Of a stretch of DNA of 64,000 nucleotides, positions 26,442 to 33,250 are shown piece after piece. The stretch's first letter is position 1, and each line of letters opens with the position of its first letter. The notes beneath the pieces were generated by a model. That model saw nothing but the letters and a program-made list of their open reading frames with translations, was not told the DNA's origin and made no database searches. This stretch comes from Flavobacterium sp. J372 (GTDB taxonomy: Bacteria > Bacteroidota > Bacteroidia > Flavobacteriales > Flavobacteriaceae): positions 1,238,001 to 1,302,000 of the forward strand of contig NZ_JAJOMZ010000004.1 in the NCBI RefSeq assembly GCF_024699965.1. The letters are read 5' to 3'. Position numbers and translations under genes: made by a program.

Positions 26442-26957
26442 ATGAACCAGCAGGAGTTTATAACAACTATTTCTCCTTTTAAAGACCGGCTTTTCCGGTT
26501 GGCAAAAAGGCTGCTTGTAAGCACTGAAGAGGCTGAAGACGCCACCCAGGAAGTGTTGGTGCGCCTTTGGAACAACAGGGAGAAGCTTGGCGGGTACAGC
26601 AGCGTGGAGGCACTGGCAGTAACCATTACCAAAAACTACTGCCTTGACCAGCTGAAGAGCAAGCGCGCCACCGAAATGCGGATTGTGCACAGCAACTATA
26701 CCGACAGGCAGGCAGGATTGCAGCAGCAGGCTGAAGACAGGGACAGCCTTGACTGGGTAGAAAAAATAATGGATACCCTGCCCGAACAGCAAAAGATGAT
26801 TGTACAGCTGAGGGACATTGAAGAATATGAGTTTGAGGATATCGCGAAGATATTAGATATGAATGAGACGGCCGTGAGGGTAGCCCTCTCCCGCGCCAGG
26901 AAAACGATAAGGGAAGAACTTGCAAAAAAACACAGCTATGGAATTAAAGCAAATTGA
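26442..26957 (+). CDS. ECF-family RNA polymerase sigma factor
   Basis: 171 residues. Region 2 at about 12-75 (FRLAKRLLVSTEEAEDATQEVLVRLWNNR) and region 4 at about 110-165 (LPEQQKMIVQLRDIEEYEFEDIAKIL, ETAVRVALSRARKTIREEL). First gene of an operon with a small membrane protein and two DUF4252 proteins. The membrane protein overlaps its 3' end and is the likely anti-sigma factor. There is no TonB receptor in this unit, so the signal differs from the FecR-type system at 11-15 kb. Confidence 0.93.
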   Translation: MNQQEFITTISPFKDRLFRLAKRLLVSTEEAEDATQEVLVRLWNNREKLGGYSSVEALAVTITKNYCLDQLKSKRATEMRIVHSNYTDRQAGLQQQAEDRDSLDWVEKIMDTLPEQQKMIVQLRDIEEYEFEDIAKILDMNETAVRVALSRARKTIREELAKKHSYGIKAN

Positions 26958-27375
26958 GAATTTACTGGAAAGATACTTTGACGCAGATACAAGTATAGCG
27001 GAAGAGAAGGAACTGAAAGCCTACTTTGCCGGTGCAGATGTGGCGCCACACCTGCAGCACTACAGGTCTATGTTCGGGTATTATGCCCAGGAAGCAACAC
27101 AACAGTTTGATAAAGCCGTACCACTAAAACCCGGAAAACAATATGTAGCGTGGCTATCGGTGGCAGCAAGTGTTGTGGTTATGCTTGGCGTGGTAACATT
27201 TATGTACAACCAACCAGAGCAACAGCAGGATTTAGGTACTTACAGTGACCCTGAAACCGCTTTCAGGGAAACACAAAAAGCCCTTAATATGCTGAGTGAG
27301 AATGTAAATACAGGTATGGGTAGCCTTGAATACCTGAATGAGTATGAAAAATCAAAACAAACAATTTTTAAATAA
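26938..27375 (+). CDS. Small single-span membrane protein, likely anti-sigma factor
   Basis: 145 residues from ATG 26938, which overlaps the sigma gene by 20 bases; this start is preferred over an in-frame TTG at 26920. The N-domain (MELKQIENLLERYFDADTSI, EEKELKAYFAG) resembles the short zinc-free anti-sigma heads common in Bacteroidota. One membrane helix at about 72-90 (VAWLSVAASVVVMLGVVTFMY), then a short periplasmic tail. Overlap with the sigma gene implies coupled translation and supports the regulatory role; no family-specific motif proves it. Confidence 0.72.
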   Translation: MELKQIENLLERYFDADTSIAEEKELKAYFAGADVAPHLQHYRSMFGYYAQEATQQFDKAVPLKPGKQYVAWLSVAASVVVMLGVVTFMYNQPEQQQDLGTYSDPETAFRETQKALNMLSENVNTGMGSLEYLNEYEKSKQTIFK

Positions 27376-27382
27376 CAGAAAA

Positions 27383-27909
27383 ATGAAAAAGATAATAGCA
27401 CTTGTATTATTATTAATGCCGACACTATTTTTTGCGCAGACAACGGCATTTGATAAATTTGAAAAGGATGGAGTAGATGCCGTAATTGTAAACAAGAAGA
27501 TGTTTGAGCTTATGGGTAACGTGAAGATGGACCCGAAAGACCATAATGCACAGCAATACCTGAAGCTGATAAAAAAGCTTGATAACCTGAAAGTATTTAC
27601 TACCACCAGCGACAAGATTGAGGACGAAATGAAATCAACCGTTGATGGCTACCTAAAAAAAATCCGCTTGAAGAGCTTATGAGGATCAATGAAGGCGGCA
27701 GAACTGTTAAGATATACGTGAAATCGGGCGCTACGTCAAGCCAGGTGCGTGAGCTGCTTATGTTTATGGAAGGCGGAGGCCCAAAAAACAGCAGCGTGCT
27801 TATGTCGCTTACAGGTAACTTTGACTTAAGTGAGATATCTTTTCTTAACGATTATATGAAGATACCGGGCGGTAAAGAACTTAAAAAGGCATCAGCTAAA
27901 AAGAAATAA
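27383..27909 (+). pseudogene. DUF4252 secreted protein, split by an A8 run
   Basis: Signal peptide MKKIIALVLLLMPTLFFAQ; ATG 27383 is chosen for it over an in-frame upstream start. The first frame stops soon after GYLKKIRLKSL; the next frame continues LEELMRINEGGRTVKIYVKS and TGNFDLSEISFLNDYMKIPG, the expected DUF4252 end. Inserting one A in the A8 run (27655-27662) restores YLKKNPLEEL and a 175-residue protein. CTA-AAA-AAA-ATC is a perfect A-AAA-AAA slippery string, so -1 slippage or transcript slippage could also make the full protein. Its neighbour downstream is a second DUF4252 protein. Confidence 0.8.
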
Positions 27910-27911
27910 CC

Positions 27912-28505
27912 ATGACACGTATTTTTATAACTTTTGTAATAATGGTGCTGATGCTTGCATCTTGTGAGCAGAAGCCAACCGTACAGAAATATTTTGTTGA
28001 AAAAAGCGGCAAACCCAATTTTGCTGTGGTTGATGTAGCCCCAAGCTTTATTAAGGCAGCTGACCTGAAACTCACTGCTGAAGAAAAGGAAGCGCTGGAA
28101 TCACTGAAGAAATTCAATGTGATGATCTATAAAAAAGACAGCCTTGATAGTGGGGAATATAAAGCCGAAGCTGAAAATGTAAAAGAGCTGTTAAAGCAGG
28201 ATAATTATGAAGAATTGATGAAGATGAACCTGCAGGGGATGAACGCATCAATCAGTACCAAAGGCGAGGGTGAAAATATTGATGAATTCCTGGTGTATCT
28301 TAACAATAGCGATACAGGTTTTGGAGTTATTCGCGCCATTGGCGATGATATGACACCCAATAAAGTAATGACTTTAGTGAGCCTTATACAAAAAGGTGGT
28401 GTAGATGACAGTAAATTTGGCGCACTTAAGTCGCTTATGGGAAAACCGGAGACAGATAAAAAGCCGGCAGCCCAGGCGCCGGCGCCGCCCAAGCCTGAAC
28501 AATAG
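27912..28505 (+). CDS. DUF4252 lipoprotein
   Basis: 197 residues. Lipobox MLASC (Cys18). DUF4252 pattern: a helix-rich start with FIKAADLKLTAEEKEALESL, a strand FNVMIYKKDS, then YEELMKMNLQGMNASISTKG, EFLVYLNNSDTGFGVIRAIG and KVMTLVSLIQKGG. A Pro/Ala/Lys tail ends it (KKPAAQAPAPPKPEQ). Two bases separate it from the first DUF4252 gene. Function of the family is unknown; its coupling to an ECF sigma and a membrane anti-sigma suggests an envelope stress or signalling role. Confidence 0.82.
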   Translation: MTRIFITFVIMVLMLASCEQKPTVQKYFVEKSGKPNFAVVDVAPSFIKAADLKLTAEEKEALESLKKFNVMIYKKDSLDSGEYKAEAENVKELLKQDNYEELMKMNLQGMNASISTKGEGENIDEFLVYLNNSDTGFGVIRAIGDDMTPNKVMTLVSLIQKGGVDDSKFGALKSLMGKPETDKKPAAQAPAPPKPEQ

Positions 28506-28530
28506 AGAGTTAGTGGTTTGGTTTAATAGC

Positions 28531-28564
28531 AAAATCCCCTGTATGGCAACATGCAGGGGATTTT
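28531..28564. terminator. Bidirectional terminator with GCAA tetraloop
   Basis: AAAATCCCCTG (28531-28541) pairs with CAGGGGATTTT (28554-28564); the stem extends inward with TATG/CATG around a GCAA loop. It lies between converging genes. Confidence 0.85.
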
Positions 28565-28913
28565 AGTTTGATAATTCCTTCACTCTAAATCCTGTAACCT
28601 TCTTTATCAGGTCAAGGGGCATAGGCTCAGACAACGGAAACTGCACTGAGCCTTTACCTGTTTTATAACGGCTGAACTCTTCTTTGAAAGCATCATGCCC
28701 TGTTGGAGTGGCATATAAGCCTATATGCTTTTCATATCCTGCAAAATATATGAGTGGCTTTCCGTTAAGTTTGTAAGCAGGCATTCCATAGCTTATGCTT
28801 TCCACAGCGTTGGGAGCTTCAATTTTAATAATATCCCGAATTTGAGATAGGATCTTTTGTATTTCAGGCGGAAAAGAATTTATATACTCATCAACTGACT
28901 GTGGCTTTTGCAT
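28563..28913 (-). CDS. DUF1801 (YdhG-like) domain protein
   Basis: 116 residues. Family pattern: SVDEYINSFPPEIQKILSQI, ESISYGMPAYKLNGKPLIYF, HIGLYATPTGHDAFKEE and a final SVQFPLSEPMPLDLIKKV. These small cytoplasmic proteins have the frataxin/CyaY-like fold; some were called iron chaperones, but function is not settled. It follows the DUF1543 gene by two bases, so the two are cotranscribed. Confidence 0.85.
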   Translation of the reverse strand: MQKPQSVDEYINSFPPEIQKILSQIRDIIKIEAPNAVESISYGMPAYKLNGKPLIYFAGYEKHIGLYATPTGHDAFKEEFSRYKTGKGSVQFPLSEPMPLDLIKKVTGFRVKELSN

Positions 28914-28915
28914 AA

Positions 28916-29479
28916 CTATTTGCTTTTAGGTCCGAGTTTGGTATAGCCGATATGAAGTTCGTCTTCAATCCCATTTTCATCAGGAGTGATCTTTATGTGG
29001 TATCGCTCCCGTAAATCTGGGGCAAGTATATCTTCAACTTTGTGCATATCATCAACATCAAGGCCGTATTTTTCATCAATATGAGACTCAGCCCCTTTAA
29101 AGCCGTAATGTTTGTAGAATGCTGTCTGCTTTGACTTCTTCACCACTTCGGCCATAGTCTCACCAACGGCCAGCATTTTATAATGATATTCCTCAAGGTC
29201 GTCTGGCTTATAACCGCCGAGGTTCAGGAAAAAAAGTTTATTTGACGAAGGTTTAGCTTCAGCCTTAGGAGAGATGGTAATCTTATGTCCGTCAACGTGT
29301 GTCACTTCACGCCAGCTATCAATGTGTAGCTGGCCTCCATCAGGCCAAAAAGCATACATATGGGCTTTTAGTTCCTTAACCGAAGCGGCTATACCGAAAA
29401 AAATATCATGCTGTTCTGTTAGCCTTCCTTTAGGCGTGCAGCCCAGCAAAACCATGTAAAGCTTAAGGTTTGTATCCAT
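28916..29479 (-). CDS. DUF1543 domain protein
   Basis: 187 residues. Starts with KLYMVLLGCTPKGRLTEQHD and FFGIAASVKELKAHMYAFWP, the hallmark of DUF1543, then HIDSWREVTHVDGHKI and LFFLNLGGYKPDDLEEYHYK; a second half repeats part of the pattern (KQTAFYKHYGFKGAESHIDE). Cytoplasmic; function unknown. First gene of a two-gene leftward unit. Confidence 0.83.
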   Translation of the reverse strand: MDTNLKLYMVLLGCTPKGRLTEQHDIFFGIAASVKELKAHMYAFWPDGGQLHIDSWREVTHVDGHKITISPKAEAKPSSNKLFFLNLGGYKPDDLEEYHYKMLAVGETMAEVVKKSKQTAFYKHYGFKGAESHIDEKYGLDVDDMHKVEDILAPDLRERYHIKITPDENGIEDELHIGYTKLGPKSK

Positions 29480-29553
29480 ATCTATCCAAAGTTAGTAAAT
29501 CTTTTTTCACTTAAATTTCTTATAAATTAAATTTTTGGTGCAATTTTTGGTTT

Positions 29554-29561
29554 TACCTTTA
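29554..29561 (+). promoter_or_regulatory. Possible -7 box for the lipoprotein gene at 29584
   Basis: TACCTTTA differs from TAnnTTTG only at the last base; a TTTTTG (29532-29537) lies 16 bases before it as a possible -33 element. Confidence 0.35.
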
Positions 29562-29583
29562 TAACAATAAAACTTTAACAATT

Positions 29584-30078
29584 ATGAAAAAGATATTTCT
29601 CTTCTTAGCAGTGGCCTCTACAACATTTTTTGCCTCATGTTCCAACGATGATGACAGGCCGGATAATGACACTTTCCCTGAATCATTTGACGTTAACGTT
29701 GATTTTTTAGCTGCTGATAATTACAGTGTTCTCGTACCTCTTAATCCACCTATTGTAAACAGTGATGTTGTGCTTGTTTATAGAAGGACAGTTAAAGATG
29801 GTTTCGCTGTATGGCAGCAAATACCACGAACAATTTATTTTGACGATGGAGCAGAAATTGATTATGATTTCAATTTTGATTCACAAAGTGTCGAGTTAAC
29901 TATGACCCAAGAAGGCGCTGATCTAAGTGCATTACCACAATATACTCTGAACCAAACTTTCAGGATTGTATTGGTTCCGGCATTTGTTGCTCAAAATGTG
30001 GATACCGATAATATTGATGCTGTAATGAGCGCTGTTCATGAATACAACAATGGTGGTGTCCCGTCAATTGAAAAATAA
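29584..30078 (+). CDS. Lipoprotein of unknown function
   Basis: 164 residues. Lipobox FASC (Cys20) followed by SNDDDRPDND. The mature part is beta-rich (ESFDVNVDFLAADNYSVLVP, DVVLVYRRTVKDGFAVWQQI, FRIVLVPAFVAQNVDTD). Such short lipoproteins with a tyrosine- and valine-rich sandwich are common in Flavobacteriaceae and have no known role. Monocistronic, with a good terminator. Confidence 0.75.
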   Translation: MKKIFLFLAVASTTFFASCSNDDDRPDNDTFPESFDVNVDFLAADNYSVLVPLNPPIVNSDVVLVYRRTVKDGFAVWQQIPRTIYFDDGAEIDYDFNFDSQSVELTMTQEGADLSALPQYTLNQTFRIVLVPAFVAQNVDTDNIDAVMSAVHEYNNGGVPSIEK

Positions 30079-30103
30079 ATTCTATACTTACTTATAAAAG
30101 GTG

Positions 30104-30132
30104 AAGCCTTCCGGAAACGGGAGGCTTTTTTA
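30104..30132 (+). terminator. Rho-independent terminator with GAAA tetraloop
   Basis: AAGCCTTCCG (30104-30113) pairs with CGGGAGGCTT with one T-G wobble around GAAA, followed by TTTTTT. Confidence 0.85.
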
Positions 30133-30160
30133 TTAAGTTACAGCTCCTTGCCGAAGGGCT

Positions 30161-30194
30161 AAAAAAAGAGGCTTCCAACCGGAAGCCTCTTTTA
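30161..30194 (-). terminator. Terminator of the glycosyltransferase gene
   Basis: GAGGCTTCC (30168-30176) and GGAAGCCTC (30181-30189) form a perfect 9-bp stem; seven A upstream give a T tract on the minus strand, and TTTT follows on the plus strand. Confidence 0.85.
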
Positions 30195-30210
30195 TCCTAA
30201 AATTCCGCAA

Positions 30211-32583
30211 TTAGAAATTCAGTGTATTTAAAGCGGCAATTTTAGCGGCTTTGTTCCTTCTGCGGAAATATGTAGTTCCCGGGTTGCCAAAGTATTTACT
30301 TATGGTAAGCCTTGCCATAAGGTAGCTCACAGTTGATTCTGCTCCCTGGTTTAGGTTTACATTGTGCTCTTCAAGTCCGTCAAAACATCCGCCTGTACAC
30401 GGGTTGTAAACAACCTGGTTAAGGTGGTTATTGCCCAGGAACCAGTTAAACGCATTTTCCATTTTATTGAGGTACTCTTCATCCTTAAATATATCATGGA
30501 ACTTACGCAGTGCCAGTATGGTGTAAGCCACGTCTATGGGCTGTTCACCATAACGCTCTCTTTTACCGCCTTTTACATACCAGCCGCGGTTGCTCACCAC
30601 GTTTATCATATTGTCATTAAACGTTATATCAAGCAGGAAGTCAAATGATTCTTTGGCTATGGTTTTATATCTTTCATCGCCTGTGATTGCGAAGCAAAGC
30701 AGCAACGCTTCCGGTAGTACGCTGTTGGCATAGGTAAGATAGCCCTCATACCATTTCCATTCAGAATCGGCCTCGTGGCGGTACATGTTAACAAGCCTGT
30801 CGCCAAACAGTTTAATGTAAAGCAGCGTGTCGTTGTCTTTCACCTGACGGTTAAAGTAGTACAGGCCTTTTATGATGAATGCCATAGCCCTTGTAGAGTG
30901 GATATTCTTCGTAAGCGACAGTGATTTCTGGAACATTGCTTCCGCCTTTTTACCAAAACCTTCGGGAAGGATATTTGTAAGCGAAACCACATAACCAAGA
31001 GCCCACATGGCACGGCCGGCGCTGTCTTCAAGGTTTTCGTTTTTGTTCTGGGCGGTGAAGTTGGTGTTATAATCTACATAGTTCAGGAACCTGCCGTCAT
31101 ACAGCTGGCAATGGTCTAAGAAATTCAGGTAGATTTTAATATACTTTAATGTATCTTCCTGGCGGTATTGCTTGTAGTGCTGGCACATGGCAATTAGTGC
31201 ACGGGCATTATCATCTAGCGTGTAGCCCGATGCAATATCCGGTTTATTCAGCTTAGAGAATTGCAGCATACCAAAGTCTGTTGTCATAGCCTTGATGTGT
31301 GAAAGGTTCACGTCAGGGTTCTTATAGTGTAGGTCAAGCGAACCGTTGCTCGCTTTCTCAAGAACTTTTGCATGGGCCACAGCCGAGTTTTCCCAAGCTG
31401 TATGCACAATTTTATGCAGGCCGTTTAATACCATCCTGTTGCGAAGTTCAATATCGAACAATAACGTATTGATGGCTTCACAAAGCTGTTCTGAATTGCC
31501 GAAATCAAACACAATACCGGTATCTCCTGCCAAAACTTCTTTGGCGTGAGGTATAGGTGTAGATATGATGGCACAGCCGCAGCTTAGGGCATAAGAGAAT
31601 GTACCGCTTACAGCCTGGTTCGGGTCTTTGCTTGTGAACAGATAAATATCTGTCATCTGAAGATACTCGAGCAATTCACCAAGCTCTACATATTTATTTA
31701 TGAAAGCAATATTATTTTCAAGTCCAAGCTCCTGAATTTTGGATTCAAGAGATTCCCTGTAAACCTCGCCTTCATTCAATACAACGGTAGGGTGGGTTTT
31801 GCCTATAATAAGGAATAACACTTCAGGACACTTGTTTACCACGTTTGGTAGCGCATCAAGGGTAGTCTCGATACTTTTACCTGAGCTAAGCAGACCGAAT
31901 GTAGATAGTATCTTTCTGCCTTCAAAGCCATATTTTTTCTTAAGTGAGCCTTTGTCGGCGTGAGGCACAAGGTGTGTACCGTGAGCAATTACAGCAATCT
32001 TTTCACGGTCAACAATATAATCGCGTGTAAGAATATCTGCAGCGTTGTTAGTCATCACAATAAGTGAATCTGCCCTGTTGAGAATATGCTGAACATTACC
32101 TTTCAGTTCCTCATTAGGATTTGGCAGCACTGTATGAAATACTACCGACAACGGTTTATTAATCGAGTCAATGAAATTATTGAATTGGGCCACGCTTTCA
32201 TGTACAAGGCCAAACTCATGCTGCATCAATATAATCTTTACATTCTCGTCCTCATTTATCTGCTGCGCCAGGTTAAGGTAAGATTGCGGTTCGCTCACAT
32301 TCAGCACATACTTCACCATAGGGTCGGTATACGTGTGTTGTTCATTAGCGTTTTCAAGAGCACAAACCTTAATATCAAACGTATCAGTATAATGGTCGTT
32401 TAGCGCTTTAATAAGATCCTGTGAATATGTAGCAATGCCGCACTGCCTTGGAGGGAATGTAGTTATTACAACAATTTCTGGCAATACGCCTAAATTGCTT
32501 TGCGGAATATCTGCAGCCGCAAGCTTTTCAATAAGCTGGTTGTATGACTGGAAATTTTTCCCTGAGGTTTTTCTTGTTTTCAT
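30211..32583 (-). CDS. Two-domain protein: GT4-type glycosyltransferase plus alpha/alpha-barrel carbohydrate domain
   Basis: 790 residues from ATG 32583; the frame is open 35 codons further upstream, but that stretch overlaps the neighbouring gene in another frame and is unlike the family. The first half (about 40-400) is a GT-B glycosyltransferase: ITTFPPRQCGIATYSQDLI, GLLSSGKSIETTLDALPNV, and the donor-site pattern SGTFSYALSCGCAIISTPIPHAKEVLAGD. The second half (about 430-790) is helical with Trp/Tyr/Asp-rich loops (GYTLDDNARALIAMCQHY, EDSAGRAMWALGYV, GGCFDGLEEHNVNLNQGAES), like six-hairpin glycosidases or phosphorylase partners. Cytoplasmic; may make or remodel a mannose/glucose glycan. 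Substrate unknown. Confidence 0.82.
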   Translation of the reverse strand: MKTRKTSGKNFQSYNQLIEKLAAADIPQSNLGVLPEIVVITTFPPRQCGIATYSQDLIKALNDHYTDTFDIKVCALENANEQHTYTDPMVKYVLNVSEPQSYLNLAQQINEDENVKIILMQHEFGLVHESVAQFNNFIDSINKPLSVVFHTVLPNPNEELKGNVQHILNRADSLIVMTNNAADILTRDYIVDREKIAVIAHGTHLVPHADKGSLKKKYGFEGRKILSTFGLLSSGKSIETTLDALPNVVNKCPEVLFLIIGKTHPTVVLNEGEVYRESLESKIQELGLENNIAFINKYVELGELLEYLQMTDIYLFTSKDPNQAVSGTFSYALSCGCAIISTPIPHAKEVLAGDTGIVFDFGNSEQLCEAINTLLFDIELRNRMVLNGLHKIVHTAWENSAVAHAKVLEKASNGSLDLHYKNPDVNLSHIKAMTTDFGMLQFSKLNKPDIASGYTLDDNARALIAMCQHYKQYRQEDTLKYIKIYLNFLDHCQLYDGRFLNYVDYNTNFTAQNKNENLEDSAGRAMWALGYVVSLTNILPEGFGKKAEAMFQKSLSLTKNIHSTRAMAFIIKGLYYFNRQVKDNDTLLYIKLFGDRLVNMYRHEADSEWKWYEGYLTYANSVLPEALLLCFAITGDERYKTIAKESFDFLLDITFNDNMINVVSNRGWYVKGGKRERYGEQPIDVAYTILALRKFHDIFKDEEYLNKMENAFNWFLGNNHLNQVVYNPCTGGCFDGLEEHNVNLNQGAESTVSYLMARLTISKYFGNPGTTYFRRRNKAAKIAALNTLNF

Positions 32584-32638
32584 GGCTCGGATAAGGGTGT
32601 AATGTATGTTGTTGTTTATGCAGCGCAGCTTATATGGG

Positions 32639-32901
32639 TTATGCGTTGGCTTTATTAACCCACTGGTTAGCGCGTTCTTTAGCTTCATTTACGGCATCAA
32701 GGGTTTCACCTTGCGCACTTTTATAATGTCTTGCAGCTTTTGTGTGAAGTTTGTCAAGCTTTCTTTTAAAGTTTTGCTTAGCTTCTTCAACCTGTGCTTC
32801 ATAGTTCTTTTTCGATTTTCTTTTTTAGCAACTATAAGGCCTGCTACGGCTAGGACTGCAACCCCGGCTGCAACTCCTAATACTACTTTTTTATTTTGCA
32901 T
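32639..32901 (-). pseudogene. YtxH-like small membrane protein, one-base frameshift
   Basis: The start (MQNKKVVLGVAAGVAVLAVA, a membrane segment with Gly/Ala) is followed by KKENRK, then the frame drifts into an unlikely Lys-rich tail. In the neighbouring frame the expected amphipathic helix appears: KNYEAQVEEAKQNFKRKLDK, then HYKSAQGETLDAVNEAKERA ending NQWVNKANA with TAA at 32639-32641. Adding one base to the T5 run at 32808-32812 (plus strand) gives an 87-residue protein. It precedes the glycosyltransferase gene by 55 bases on the same strand. Confidence 0.72.
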
Positions 32902-33250
32902 GATATTGATAGGAATAGGTTATTGATATGACGAAATTATATAATCACCATCCATTCAGCAATTTGATTATAAAATATTTAACGTAATTCTGAGTAAAGT
33001 AAGAATTTTAGATAATTTTTAACCATTGTAAGAATTTTATTGAATTATCTGTAATCCGAATTATATTTTATGATACAGTATCCATTAATATTGATATTTA
33101 TAGCTATACTAAAAATAGAGGGGGTGTTATGTTCTGAATATTTACATTTTCTAAATTTAACCCTATAAAATTTAGGGGGTATTATGGATTTATCTAAAAA
33201 AATGTATATTTGCACTGTATAAAATAATATTAAATTTAAAAATAAGTTCC
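32902..33250 (+). promoter_or_regulatory. glnN upstream region with a 13-bp direct repeat and -7 box
   Basis: AT-rich 349-base gap between divergent genes. AGGGGGTGTTATG (33119-33131) recurs as AGGGGGTATTATG (33174-33186), 55 bases apart, with one mismatch. The second copy is part of CCCTA-TAAAATT-TAGGG (33161-33177), a short palindrome. TATATTTG (33205-33212) is a perfect -7 box 39 bases before the ATG. The repeats would sit near or above -33, a good place for an activator or repressor answering nitrogen status. No regulator can be named. Confidence 0.5.
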
